This document shows positions 35,927 to 44,456 of a stretch of 64,000 nt of DNA, piece by piece. The translations under genes and the position numbers were made by a program. A model generated the notes under the pieces. The model searched no databases. It saw nothing but the letters and a program-made list of their open reading frames with translations, and was not told where the DNA came from. Positions within the stretch are counted from its first letter, which is position 1. Each line of letters opens with the position of its first letter. This stretch comes from Actinomycetospora sp. NBRC 106375 (GTDB lineage: Bacteria > Actinomycetota > Actinomycetes > Mycobacteriales > Pseudonocardiaceae). The stretch covers positions 656,007-720,006 of the forward strand of contig NZ_BSTS01000001.1 of assembly GCF_030269665.1 (NCBI RefSeq), in the 5' to 3' direction.

Positions 35927-37113
35927 GAGGAGGACCGTAAGCTCGCCGCCGCCCGTCGCGCCGCCGGGGTCGACAGCGTCCCGCCGGCGCCGACGCGGCG
36001 GGGGTCGGCGGCGACGGCGACCTCGTAGACGCGCAGCACGGCGGCCGCGACCACCGACCAGTCGAACGCCGCGACGCGCTCGCGCCCGGCCCGGCGCAGC
36101 GCCTCGCGGCGGGCGGGGTCGTCGAGGAGCGCTGCGACCGCGGCGCTCCAGGCCCCGGCGTCGCCGGTGGCGACGGTGACCCCGGCCGGCGGCTCGCCCA
36201 GCACCCGGCGGAACGCGTCGATGTCGCTCGCCACCACGGGCGCCCCGGCGGCCATGCCCTCGGCCAGCACGACGCCGAAGCTCTCGCCGCCGGTGTTCGG
36301 GGTGGCGAGCAGGTCGACCGACGCCAGCATCGACGCCTTCGTGGCCTCGTCGACGGCGCCGAGCAGGTCGATGCGGTCGGCGAGCCCGGGCCCGGCGAGC
36401 TCGCGCAGCTCGTCGGCGTCACCCCGGCCCACGACGAGCAGGCGCAGGTCCGGCCGGCGGGCCGCGAGCGGGCGCAGGGCCTCGAGCAGCAGGGGCATCC
36501 CCTTGCGCGGCTCGGTGTAGCGCCCGACGAAGCCGACCGTGGCGCCGTCGCCGTGGTGGGGGCGCCCGGGCAGCGGCGGCGCGTCGGCGAACGCGCCGAC
36601 GTCCACACCGTTGGGGATCTCGACGGCGTCGCCGCCGAGGTGCTCGACGTAGACCTGGCGCGCCAGCGGCGAGACCGCGATCCGCGCCGTGACCCGCTCC
36701 AGCAGCGGGCGCAGCACGGGCTCGAAGAACGTCATGGTGCGCGAGCGCGGCGTGGACGTGTGGAACGTCGCCACCACCGGGCCCTCGGCGACGACGAGCG
36801 CGAGGAAGCTCAGGCTCGGCGCGGTGGGCTCGTGGACGTGGAGCACGTCGAAGTCGCCGTCGCGCAGCCAGCGGCGCACCCGCGCCAGCGAGACGGGCCC
36901 GAACGTCAGGCGGGCGACGGAGCCGTTGTAGGGGACGCCGACGGCCTTTCCCGCGCGCGTCACCCCGGCGGGCACCGGCGTCTCCGGACCGGCCGGCGCG
37001 AGGACGTCGACGTGGTGCCCCAGACCGGTCAGCGCGCGGGCGAGGTCGAGGACGTGGGCCTGGACCCCGCCGGCCACGTCCAGCGAGTACGGACACACGA
37101 TCCCGATGCGCAT
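35923..37113 (-). CDS. pimA: Phosphatidylinositol mannosyltransferase PimA
   Basis: This 396-residue GT4 glycosyltransferase moves mannose from GDP-mannose to phosphatidyl-myo-inositol, the first step in PIM synthesis at the inner membrane face. Seen are IGIVCPYSLDVAGGVQAHV with the GGVQ phosphate loop, VPYNGSVARLTFGP, HVHEPTAPSLSFLAL, NGVDV, VGFVGRYTEPRKGM and the donor-site TPNTGGESFGVVLAEGMAAG. A TAGGCT at 37124-37129 may be its -10 box. Its usual upstream partner patA lies about 12 kb away, across an inserted region. Confidence 0.93.
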   Translation of the reverse strand: MRIGIVCPYSLDVAGGVQAHVLDLARALTGLGHHVDVLAPAGPETPVPAGVTRAGKAVGVPYNGSVARLTFGPVSLARVRRWLRDGDFDVLHVHEPTAPSLSFLALVVAEGPVVATFHTSTPRSRTMTFFEPVLRPLLERVTARIAVSPLARQVYVEHLGGDAVEIPNGVDVGAFADAPPLPGRPHHGDGATVGFVGRYTEPRKGMPLLLEALRPLAARRPDLRLLVVGRGDADELRELAGPGLADRIDLLGAVDEATKASMLASVDLLATPNTGGESFGVVLAEGMAAGAPVVASDIDAFRRVLGEPPAGVTVATGDAGAWSAAVAALLDDPARREALRRAGRERVAAFDWSVVAAAVLRVYEVAVAADPRRVGAGGTLSTPAARRAAASLRSSS

Positions 37114-37173
37114 GGCGGACGCCAGCCTACTGACGCCCCGTCACGTCCTCGTTCGGGTGTCGCGGCGCACCGA

Positions 37174-37192
37174 TCCCCGTGATCAACGGGGA
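37174..37192. terminator. Short hairpin TCCCCGT-GATCA-ACGGGGA
   Basis: Perfect 7-bp stem with a five-base loop, in the gap between the sugar-transport operon (ending at 37538) and pimA. It could terminate the sugar operon or act as an operator. Confidence 0.4.
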
Positions 37193-37503
37193 CTTCGGGC
37201 GCGTAGAAGCAGCGAACAGCACGTTCGCTGCGACCCACGCCGACCGCTACGCCGGTGCTGGGCGGGGCGCTCCCCGGCGCGGCCGCCGCCGGCGGACTCC
37301 GGCGGTCGGCGCACCGCGGTGTCGCGGCGGGAGCGGAACGCGCACGGCCGACCCGGGCCGCAGGGGCGGCCCGGATCGGCCAGGCAGCGCGGAGGGTCCG
37401 CACCGCGGCGTGCCCCGATCTCGGCGAGCAGGGCGGCGCGGTCGGAACCCTCGTCGAGGGTCAGTCGCAGGCGGCGGCAGGGCAGGTCGACCAGGAGATC
37501 CAT
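37183..37503 (-). CDS. Hypothetical protein, uncertain
   Basis: An open frame of 106 codons from ATG 37503 with a possible AGGACGATCAGGAG upstream. The first ~40 residues (MDLLVDLPCRRLRLTLDEG...) look protein-like; the rest is Arg/Gly/Pro-rich and ends in a hairpin. No domain is recognised. Its 3' end overlaps two perfect hairpins. It may be spurious, in which case 37193-37537 is plain spacer. Confidence 0.25.
   Translation of the reverse strand: MDLLVDLPCRRLRLTLDEGSDRAALLAEIGARRGADPPRCLADPGRPCGPGRPCAFRSRRDTAVRRPPESAGGGRAGERPAQHRRSGRRGSQRTCCSLLLRARSPR
37209..37231. terminator. Hairpin GCAGCGAAC-AGCAC-GTTCGCTGC
   Basis: Perfect 9-bp stem with a five-base loop, 17 bases past the preceding hairpin. 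The GCGAAC...GTTCGC core recalls palindrome copy 1 (GAGCGAAC...GTTCGCTC), but the outer ends differ. The pair of stems could end transcripts of the sugar operon before pimA. Confidence 0.45.
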
Positions 37504-37537
37504 GCTCCTGATCGTCCTGCCACCCGCCAGGGGTTTC

Positions 37538-39001
37538 TCAGGCCACCATCTCCTCGAGCTCCTTGCCCTTCGTCTCCTGCACGTATCTCGAGACGAAGAA
37601 GAAGGACAGGAGCGCGAAGAACGCATAGAGGCCGTACGCGAACGCCAGGCTCAGGTCGGCCAGCGCCTGGAAGCTCACCGTGATGAGGAAGTTCGCGATC
37701 CACTGCGCGGCGGCGGCGACGGACAACGCGGCGGCCCGCAGCCAGTTCGGGAAGATCTCACCGAGCAGCACCCAGACGACGGGACCCCACGTGACCGCGA
37801 AGGACACGACGTAGAGGTTGGCGGCGACGAGGGCGATCGGGCCCCACGGACCGGGCAGGCTGGGCGACTCCGAGCCGTCGGAGCCGACCGTGAGCACGGA
37901 CTGCGAGAACGCGATCGCCATGATCGTGAGGGTCACGAACATGCCGGCGGAGCCGCCGAGCAGCATCGGCTTCCGGCCGACCTTGTCGACGATGAGGATC
38001 GCGACGACGGTCGACAGCACGTTGATCAGCGCGTTGATCACCGAGGCGAGGAACGAGTCGCTCTCGGAGAACCCGACGGCCTGCCACAGCGTCGTCGAGT
38101 AGTAGAAGATCACGTTGATGCCGACGAACTGCTGGAAGACCGACAGCAGGATGCCGACCCAGACGATCGGGCGCAGGCCCGCCGCGTGACCCCGCAGGTC
38201 GCGCAGGCTGGGCTTCTCCTCCCGGTTCAGCGTCTCGGCGATCTCGCCGACCTTGTGCCGTACCGCCTCGGCGGTCGTCCCCAGGACGTTGGCGAGGACG
38301 CGTCCGGCCTCCTCGAGCTGTCCCTTGGCGACCAGGTAGCGCGGCGACTCCGGGATGCGCAGGGCGAGGACCGCGTAGATGACCGACGGGATGATGCCGA
38401 CGAGGAACATCCAGCGCCAGGCCTCGAGGCCCAGCCAGAACGTGTTCGCCGCGCCGCCGGCCACGCCCGCGAGCAGGGCGTCGGAGAGCAGGGCGACGAA
38501 GATGCCGAGCACGATCGCCATCTGCTGCAGCGACGCGAGCCGCCCGCGGATGTGGGCGGGCGCGATCTCGGCGATGTAGGCGGGGGCGATCACCGAGGCG
38601 ATGCCGATGCCGACGCCGGCGAGGAACCGCCAGATGATGAGGTCCCACACGGCGAACGCCAGACCGGACCCGATCGAGCTGATGGCGAAGAGCGCGGCCG
38701 CGACGAGCATGACGCGCACGCGGCCGTACCGGTCCGCGACGGGACCGGCGAACCAGGCGCCCACCGCCGACCCCAGCAGGGCCACGGCCACCGCGAAGCC
38801 GGACAGCAGCGGGCTGTTCTCGAGACCGAACTGGCTGTTGAGGGCATCGACGGCGCCGTTGATGACGCTGGAGTCGAAGCCGAAGAGGAAGCCGCCCACG
38901 GCGGCGACGATGGAGATGAGGATCGCTTTCGCGGTCGTCTTCTCCCGTGAGCCGGGAGCGCCCGGCTGGGACCCCGGTGCGGGTCCTGGATCGCTGGTCA
39001 T
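37538..39001 (-). CDS. Sugar porter family MFS transporter
   Basis: This 487-residue protein has 12 hydrophobic segments and the sugar-porter signatures: FLFGFDSSVINGAVDALN in TM1, GPVADRYGRVRVM, FLAGVGIGIASVIAPAYIAEIAP with the PAYIAEIAP motif, RIPESPRYLVAKG in the central loop, QQFVGINVIFYYS in TM7 and VQETKGKELEEM at the end. It should import a mono- or disaccharide in symport with protons. It is the last gene of the otsB-GH65-beta-PGM-ROK operon, overlapping the ROK kinase (ATGA). Confidence 0.95.
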   Translation of the reverse strand: MTSDPGPAPGSQPGAPGSREKTTAKAILISIVAAVGGFLFGFDSSVINGAVDALNSQFGLENSPLLSGFAVAVALLGSAVGAWFAGPVADRYGRVRVMLVAAALFAISSIGSGLAFAVWDLIIWRFLAGVGIGIASVIAPAYIAEIAPAHIRGRLASLQQMAIVLGIFVALLSDALLAGVAGGAANTFWLGLEAWRWMFLVGIIPSVIYAVLALRIPESPRYLVAKGQLEEAGRVLANVLGTTAEAVRHKVGEIAETLNREEKPSLRDLRGHAAGLRPIVWVGILLSVFQQFVGINVIFYYSTTLWQAVGFSESDSFLASVINALINVLSTVVAILIVDKVGRKPMLLGGSAGMFVTLTIMAIAFSQSVLTVGSDGSESPSLPGPWGPIALVAANLYVVSFAVTWGPVVWVLLGEIFPNWLRAAALSVAAAAQWIANFLITVSFQALADLSLAFAYGLYAFFALLSFFFVSRYVQETKGKELEEMVA

Positions 39002-39975
39002 CGGTCACTCCCCGGAACGGCGCTGTCATCACTGGTCCGGGCCAGGTCGGCGGCGCCGACCATCCCGGCTTCCCATCCCATCTCCGCGAGCCGGACCTCG
39101 GCGACGGGCCGGTGGCCGCGTCCCGTGAGGTTGGCCCGGAAGGTCTCCTCGACCCGGCCGCGCAGCACCTCGCCCGCGGCGGACACCCCGCCGCCGATGA
39201 CGAAGAGCGACGGGTCGAGCACCGCCGCGAGCTGGGCGAGGCCCAGCCCGATCCAGCGGCCGATCTCATCGAAGCAGTGCAGGGCGCCCACGTCGCCCTG
39301 CTGCGCCGCGGCGGTCACCATCTCCCCGGTGATCGCCTCGGGGTCGCCCCCGGCCGCCGCCAGCAGGCCGGCCGCGAACGCCGGCGAGTGCCGCGCGATC
39401 TCCCGGGCCTCGCCCACGAGCGCCCGCCCCGAGCCGTACTGCTCCCAGCAGCCCTGCAGCCCGCAGCCGCACCGGCGGCCGTACGGGACCATCGTGATGT
39501 GGCCGATCTCGGCGGCGACGCCGAAGCCGCCGCGCAGGAGCCGGCCGTTGGTCACGATCCCGCCGCCGACACCCGTGCCGATCGTGATCGCGACGAGGTC
39601 GTCGTGGTCGCGCCCGGCGCCGAAGCGCGACTCCGACCAGGCCACGGCGTTGGCGTCGTTCTCGACGACCACCGGCAGGTCGAGCCGTCCCATCAGCTCG
39701 CCGCGCAGGTCCTCGTCGCGCCACGCGAGGTTCGGCGCGAACATCACCTTGGCCCGGGCGGCGTCCACGAACCCCGCGGCGCCGATCCCGACGCCGACGA
39801 CCTCGTGGTGGCTGGCGAGCTCGCGCACCCCGTCGGCGATGGCCTCGAGCACCAGGTGGGTGTCGGTGGCCGGCGTCTCGCGACGGGTCGACGCGATCAG
39901 CTTGCCGTCCTCGTCGACCACGCCCGCCGCGATCTTGGTGCCGCCGACGTCGACGCCGACGGTCAGCCCGCTCAC
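38998..39975 (-). CDS. ROK family glucokinase
   Basis: This 325-residue sugar kinase has the phosphate-1 loop VGVDVGGTKIAAG, the substrate motif ENDANAVAWSE, TIGTGVGGGIV, AAEIGHITM with the ROK Zn motif CGCGLQGCWEQYGSG, and VIGGGVSAAGEV. It lacks a DNA-binding domain, so it is an enzyme, most likely phosphorylating glucose. In the operon it would phosphorylate the free glucose released by the GH65 enzyme. It overlaps the beta-PGM stop and MFS start regions by four bases each. Confidence 0.93.
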   Translation of the reverse strand: MSGLTVGVDVGGTKIAAGVVDEDGKLIASTRRETPATDTHLVLEAIADGVRELASHHEVVGVGIGAAGFVDAARAKVMFAPNLAWRDEDLRGELMGRLDLPVVVENDANAVAWSESRFGAGRDHDDLVAITIGTGVGGGIVTNGRLLRGGFGVAAEIGHITMVPYGRRCGCGLQGCWEQYGSGRALVGEAREIARHSPAFAAGLLAAAGGDPEAITGEMVTAAAQQGDVGALHCFDEIGRWIGLGLAQLAAVLDPSLFVIGGGVSAAGEVLRGRVEETFRANLTGRGHRPVAEVRLAEMGWEAGMVGAADLARTSDDSAVPGSDR

Positions 39976-40724
39976 GAGGTCGTCACCAGCTCGTGCCGGC
40001 CGAGCGCGGCGACGTCGACCGTCCCCATGTCGGTGACCACCACGTCCGCCCCTTCGGCGGCGAGGGCGTCGACGTCGTCGGCCCGCGACACGCCCAGCGC
40101 GCCGAACCCGCCGGCCCGGGCTGCCTGGATGCCGTTGACCGCGTCCTCGGCGACGAACGCGTCGGACGGGTCGACGCCGAGCTCCTTGGCCGCCGTCAGG
40201 AAGATCTCCGGGTTGGGCTTGCCCTGGGCGAAGTCACGGCCGGAGACGTCGACGTCGAAGTAGCCGTGGAGGTTCCCCTCCGCCCCGAAGCGGGACAGGT
40301 CGACGCGCTCGAGGAAGAGCTTCGCGTTCTTCGACGACGACGCCGCGGCGATCGGGATCCCGGACTTCTTGACGTCGACGACGAACTGCACGGCGTCGTC
40401 GTAGGCCGAGAAGCGGCCCTCGGAGATGAGCCGGATGATCATCTCCTGCTTGTACTCGCCGTACTCCTGCACGCGGCGGTCGATGTCGGGCACGCCGAAG
40501 TACTCGAGCGCCGCGGTGGCCCCGGCCTTGCGCGGCTTGCCCGACATCCGCTCGTGGTAGAGGGCCGGCGTGAACTTCTCGGGCGTGTAGCTCGTCTGCG
40601 AGACGATGTCCGACCAGGGGCCCTCCATCAGCTCGCGCAGCGACTCGCGCCAGGCCTCCTCGTGGGGGGAGTCGACGAGGACGCCGTCCACGTCGAAGAT
40701 CGCTCCTGTGTAGCCGCTGCTCAT
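39972..40724 (-). CDS. pgmB: Beta-phosphoglucomutase (HAD family)
   Basis: This 250-residue HAD phosphatase-fold mutase has the nucleophile motif IFDVDGVLVDS (Asp 11 and 13), the cap motif SGKPRKAGATAALEYFG, AAASSSKNAK with the conserved Ser and Lys, and GKPNPEIFLTAAKELGV and VAEDAVNGIQAARAGG. It should interconvert beta-glucose 1-phosphate and glucose 6-phosphate. Placement directly after GH65, a likely phosphorylase, matches that role. ATG 40724 overlaps the GH65 stop (ATGA). Confidence 0.92.
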   Translation of the reverse strand: MSSGYTGAIFDVDGVLVDSPHEEAWRESLRELMEGPWSDIVSQTSYTPEKFTPALYHERMSGKPRKAGATAALEYFGVPDIDRRVQEYGEYKQEMIIRLISEGRFSAYDDAVQFVVDVKKSGIPIAAASSSKNAKLFLERVDLSRFGAEGNLHGYFDVDVSGRDFAQGKPNPEIFLTAAKELGVDPSDAFVAEDAVNGIQAARAGGFGALGVSRADDVDALAAEGADVVVTDMGTVDVAALGRHELVTTS

Positions 40725-43354
40725 GCGCCGTTCCCTCCGTCGTCGTGCGCGCCGCTGGTGGTCGAGCTCTGCAGGGTGCCGTCGGCGGAGGCCTCCACCG
40801 CGGCGGGAGTGGCGGCAGGCGCCGTCGACGACGCGACCCGCCCCTCGCGGTCGAGCGACACCGTCCACTCCTGGCCGGCGCCCAGCTCGCGGACCTCGTC
40901 ACCGAGCCCGATGCGCACCGGGTGGCTGAAGCCCTCGGACTGCACGGCCACGGTCAGCGCCCCGTCGGCGACCGAGACGCGCAGCGAGGTGCCCTGGAAC
41001 ACCAGCGAGAGCGCGAGCCCGTCGAGGCGCAGCGTGAGCCGCGGGGCGAAGTGCAGGACGCCGTCGCGGGCGCTGGCACCGAGGTAGGCCCGCTGGAGCA
41101 GGTCGAGGGTCCCCGACATGACCCCCATGTGGATGCCTTCCTTGGTGGTGCCCCCCTGGACGTCGCCGATGTCGGACTCGACGGCGACGAGGAAGCGCTC
41201 CCAGGAGCTCTCCGGGTCGATGCCGGCGAGCACCGCGGCGTGCGCGACGAGCGAGAGCGTCGAGCCGTGGGAGGTGCGCCGGTCGTAGTAGGCGACCGTG
41301 CGGCGGGCGAGGTCGTCGTCGGAGGCGATCTCGTCGTAGCCCAGCCGCGAGAGGATCTCGCGCAGCTCGTCCTGGGTGAACAGGAAGAACAGCATGACCG
41401 CGTCGGCCTGCTTGGCGAGCTTGTAGTGGTCGGGGTCGTCGCCCTCGGCTTTGAGGATGCGGTCCATCCGCTGGATGTTCTTGTGCCGCGCGCGGTAGCC
41501 GTCCCAGTCCAGCTCGGCGAGGGACTCGTAGCCCTCGAACTGGGTGATCACCGGGTGACCGGAGTCGTCGCGGTGGATGGGGACGTCCATCGAGGTGGCC
41601 ATCTCCGACCAGCGCGCGATCTCGTCGTCGGTGATCCCGAGACGGCTGCGCAGCGCCCGGCGGCGGCTCTTGGGCAGCAGCGCGAGCACCTTGGGCGCGG
41701 TCGCGGCGATCCACGCGACCATGACGTTGGTGTAGGCGTTGTTGCGCAGCCCGCCGGCCTCGGCGCCCGGGTAGCGCTCGTGGAACTCGTCGGGCCCCAT
41801 CACGCCGTGGATCTCGTAGCGCCCGCTGTCCGGGTCCTTGTGCGCGATCGAGGCCCAGAAGCGCGCGATCTCGAGCATGAGCTCGGCGCCGTAGTCGCGC
41901 AGGAACTCGAGGTCGTCGGTGGCCTGGTAGTACTGCCAGACGTTGTAGAAGATCGCCGCGTTGACGTGGCGCTGGTTGTGCGAGTGGTCGGGGTCCCACT
42001 GGCCCGAGAGCGGGTTGAGGTGGACGACCTGCGTCTCCTCGGTGCCGTCGCTGCCCGACTGCCACGGGAACATCGCCCCGCGGTAGCCGGCCTCGGCCGC
42101 GGCGGCGCGGGCCTCGGCGAGGCGGCGGTAGCGGTACATCAGCAGCCCGCGGGTGATCTCCGGGAGCCGGTAGTTGAGGAACGGGTAGACGTAGAGCTCG
42201 TCCCAGAACACGTGGCCGCGGTAGGCCTCGCCGTTGAGGCCGCGGGCGGGTACGCCGGCGTCGTGGCGGGCGGTGTGCCGCGAGCAGACCTGCAGCACGT
42301 GCGCCATGTGGAAGCGCAGCAGCAGCTGGATGCGCGGCTCCGCCGGCACCTCGAGGTCGGCGACGTCCCAGTACTCGTCCCAGGCGTCGACGTGCTCGGC
42401 GAGGCAGCCCGCGAAGTCCGGGTAGCGCTCGACGTGCCGGCCGGCCGCGGTGAGCGTCTCGGTGATCGCGTTGTCGTGGCTGGTGAAGAACGACACGATC
42501 TTCTCGACCCGCACGGTCTCGCCCTCGGTCAGGTCGAGGTCGAGCACCTGCTGGATGTAGTCGTTCATCTGGTGCAGCGTCCGGGCGGGCTCGATGCGCT
42601 CCCAGCCGCGGCCGCGCGCCCGGTAGATCCGCGTCCGGGCGGCCTCGGAGACGTAGAGGTTCGACTGCCGCGTCCGCACCTTGAGCGCGATGATCTCGGG
42701 CCCGAACGTGCGCGGGGTGACGGGGTCGAGGTGGCGGCCCTCGAGGTCGCGGTACCGGGCGACCATGGTGTTGTCGACGCGGCCGTCGATCGCGGAGACG
42801 ATCCCGATCCGGCCCGACCAGTTCTCCGCGGTGAGCGTCCACTCCATCGCCGCCTGGTGGCTGTGCGCCATCGACACGAAGCGGCGGCTGCGCAGCGTCG
42901 TCTCCCGGCCCGCGCGGTCCCGGAAGCGGAACTCGCGGCTGGCCGTGGCGCTGCGGATGTCGTAGGAGTGCCGGTAGTCCAGCACCTCGACGTTGTCGAG
43001 GCGGACGGCCTCCTCGCCCTCGATCCGCAGCTTGAGCACGAGCCAGTTCGGCAGGTTGACGAGGTCCTCGTTGAGCACGGGGCGCCCGCCGAGGATCGTC
43101 GTCTCGCGGTTGTAGGCGCCGTGCGCGTACGTACCCGCGTAGTGCTTCGGCGCGTCGGTGTCCTCCCACTCCGCGGCACCGCGCGTGCAGAAGTAGCCGT
43201 TCCCCGTGCTGGTCAGCGCCTCGCGCAGGCCCTCGTCGTCGGGCTCGAAGCCGGTCCAGGTGAGCGTCAGGCCGTCGGCGACGGCGCCGCCGGGCAGGAC
43301 GGTGCCGTCGCTGCCGGCGGTGGTCGGGTCGGGAACCGTGTCGGTCGCGGTCAC
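40721..43354 (-). CDS. GH65 glycoside phosphorylase (trehalose/maltose type)
   Basis: This 877-residue family-65 protein has an N-terminal beta-sandwich (GYFCTRGAAEWE, HYAGTYAHGAYN), a helical linker, the catalytic (alpha/alpha)6 barrel with GHVFWDELYVYPFL, PWQSGSDGTEETQ, and the general acid Glu in GVMGPDEFHE near residue 521. The C-terminal domain ends in a Thr/Ala/Ser-rich tail. The adjacent beta-phosphoglucomutase strongly suggests phosphorolysis of an alpha-linked disaccharide (trehalose, maltose or trehalose 6-phosphate); simple hydrolysis cannot be ruled out. It starts 73 bases after otsB. Confidence 0.9.
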   Translation of the reverse strand: MTATDTVPDPTTAGSDGTVLPGGAVADGLTLTWTGFEPDDEGLREALTSTGNGYFCTRGAAEWEDTDAPKHYAGTYAHGAYNRETTILGGRPVLNEDLVNLPNWLVLKLRIEGEEAVRLDNVEVLDYRHSYDIRSATASREFRFRDRAGRETTLRSRRFVSMAHSHQAAMEWTLTAENWSGRIGIVSAIDGRVDNTMVARYRDLEGRHLDPVTPRTFGPEIIALKVRTRQSNLYVSEAARTRIYRARGRGWERIEPARTLHQMNDYIQQVLDLDLTEGETVRVEKIVSFFTSHDNAITETLTAAGRHVERYPDFAGCLAEHVDAWDEYWDVADLEVPAEPRIQLLLRFHMAHVLQVCSRHTARHDAGVPARGLNGEAYRGHVFWDELYVYPFLNYRLPEITRGLLMYRYRRLAEARAAAAEAGYRGAMFPWQSGSDGTEETQVVHLNPLSGQWDPDHSHNQRHVNAAIFYNVWQYYQATDDLEFLRDYGAELMLEIARFWASIAHKDPDSGRYEIHGVMGPDEFHERYPGAEAGGLRNNAYTNVMVAWIAATAPKVLALLPKSRRRALRSRLGITDDEIARWSEMATSMDVPIHRDDSGHPVITQFEGYESLAELDWDGYRARHKNIQRMDRILKAEGDDPDHYKLAKQADAVMLFFLFTQDELREILSRLGYDEIASDDDLARRTVAYYDRRTSHGSTLSLVAHAAVLAGIDPESSWERFLVAVESDIGDVQGGTTKEGIHMGVMSGTLDLLQRAYLGASARDGVLHFAPRLTLRLDGLALSLVFQGTSLRVSVADGALTVAVQSEGFSHPVRIGLGDEVRELGAGQEWTVSLDREGRVASSTAPAATPAAVEASADGTLQSSTTSGAHDDGGNGA

Positions 43355-43390
43355 GGGGTGCTCCGTACTCCTGGGGGTGCGGACGGGGTG

Positions 43391-43435
43391 CTCGTCGGGC
43401 TCGTCGGGCTCGTCGGGCTCATCGGGCTCATCGGG
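43391..43435. repeat. 9-bp tandem repeat (5 copies) between otsB and GH65
   Basis: CTCGTCGGG occurs three times followed by CTCATCGGG twice. The otsB stop lies in the last unit, and four further units follow before the GH65 leader. Slippage is the likely cause; it may also change the spacing between the genes. Confidence 0.8.
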
Positions 43436-44276
43436 CCAGGCCGTCGAGGAACCGGCCGACCTCGTCGACGGTGGCCAGCACGGCGGTCGCCGAGGTCTCG
43501 CGCGCCGGGGCGTCGGCCGGGTCGATCACGAGGATGCCCAGCCCGGGCTCGCGATGATCATCGCGGTCGGCGAGCGCGCGGAAGGCGTCCTCGTCGGTGA
43601 TGTCGTCGCCGAGGTAGACCGGGACGATGTCCGGCCGGTCGAGGTCGAGGACGCCGATGAGGTGCTCGACGGCCTTGCCCTTGTTCCAGTCGATCTTCGG
43701 CTGGATCTCGTGGACGAACTTCCCGGGCGTCACCTTCAGCTGCCCGGGGTGCTCGGCCAGCACCGCCGCCACCAGGGCCTCGACCCGAGGGCGGTGGGCG
43801 TCGGCGACGTGGCGGTCGTGCAGGGCGACCGAGGCGTGCTTCGGCTCGACCTGGGTGCCCTCGATCTCCGCGGCCGCGCGCTGTACGCGCTCGGTGACCT
43901 CCGCGACGAGGTCCTCCCAGCCCCGCGACGCCTCGTGCACCACCGGGCCGCGCACGGGGTCGTAGATGTCGAAGCCGTGGCTGCCCGCGATGATCAGGTC
44001 GTCGAGGCCCATGAGGTCGGCGACCACGCCGCGGTCGCGCCCGGAGACGACGCACACCGAGCAGCGGCCCGCGAGCGACCGCACGATCTCCCGCATCCGA
44101 TCGGTCATGATCGCGTCCTCGGGACGCGGGACGATCGGCGTCAGCACGCCGTCGTAGTCGAGGAACACCGCGGGACTGCGCCCCGCGAGGCGCTCTCCCA
44201 TCACCGGGGCGTCGAGCGCGTGGGGCAGCCGGTCCGCCGTCGTGGTCACGGGGGGAACGGACACCAGGACCTCCAC
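43428..44276 (-). CDS. otsB: Trehalose-6-phosphate phosphatase
   Basis: This ~282-residue HAD enzyme removes phosphate from trehalose 6-phosphate. Seen are the nucleophile motif FLDYDGVLTPI (Asp 40 and 42), VVSGRDRGVV, AGSHGFDIYDP, PKHASVALHDR, the conserved ...KFVHEIQPKIDWNKGKAV and YLGDDITDEDAF. GTG 44276 is chosen because GGAG lies just upstream and a TTGACG-N17-TAGCCT promoter lies between it and an in-frame ATG at 44342. It heads the sugar operon. Confidence 0.9.
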   Translation of the reverse strand: MEVLVSVPPVTTTADRLPHALDAPVMGERLAGRSPAVFLDYDGVLTPIVPRPEDAIMTDRMREIVRSLAGRCSVCVVSGRDRGVVADLMGLDDLIIAGSHGFDIYDPVRGPVVHEASRGWEDLVAEVTERVQRAAAEIEGTQVEPKHASVALHDRHVADAHRPRVEALVAAVLAEHPGQLKVTPGKFVHEIQPKIDWNKGKAVEHLIGVLDLDRPDIVPVYLGDDITDEDAFRALADRDDHREPGLGILVIDPADAPARETSATAVLATVDEVGRFLDGLAR

Positions 44277-44313
44277 CGCATCTCCGGGCGCCGTTGCGTG
44301 TGATGCGAACCAC

Positions 44314-44342
44314 AGGCTAGGGCGACGCTCGATTGTCGTCAA
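44314..44342 (-). promoter_or_regulatory. Sigma-A type promoter of the otsB operon
   Basis: Read on the minus strand: TTGACG (44337-44342), 17-base spacer, TAGCCT (44314-44319). Both hexamers are close to the actinobacterial vegetative consensus and the spacing is ideal. Transcription would start near 44307, about 30 bases ahead of the GTG start. The adjacent ROK repressor is the best candidate regulator; no clear operator palindrome is visible. Confidence 0.7.
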
Positions 44343-44456
44343 CGGATGAACACATCGGGGTGATCTTCGCGCGCGTCCGGTCGCTGCGCCAACGCACGAT
44401 GACCCGTCCGGGGCATCGTGATCAGGACCCCGCCACCGTCGCGTGACAGCAACCGC

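Noticed and set aside
37211..37229. CGAACAGCACGTTCG as another SOS box
   Set aside because: The spacer between CGAAC and GTTCG is five bases, not four, and it forms part of a longer perfect hairpin next to genes unrelated to DNA damage.
44277..44342. Upstream ATG start for otsB at 44342
   Set aside because: A strong TTGACG-N17-TAGCCT promoter lies between that ATG and the family-length start, so the region would not be transcribed from it.
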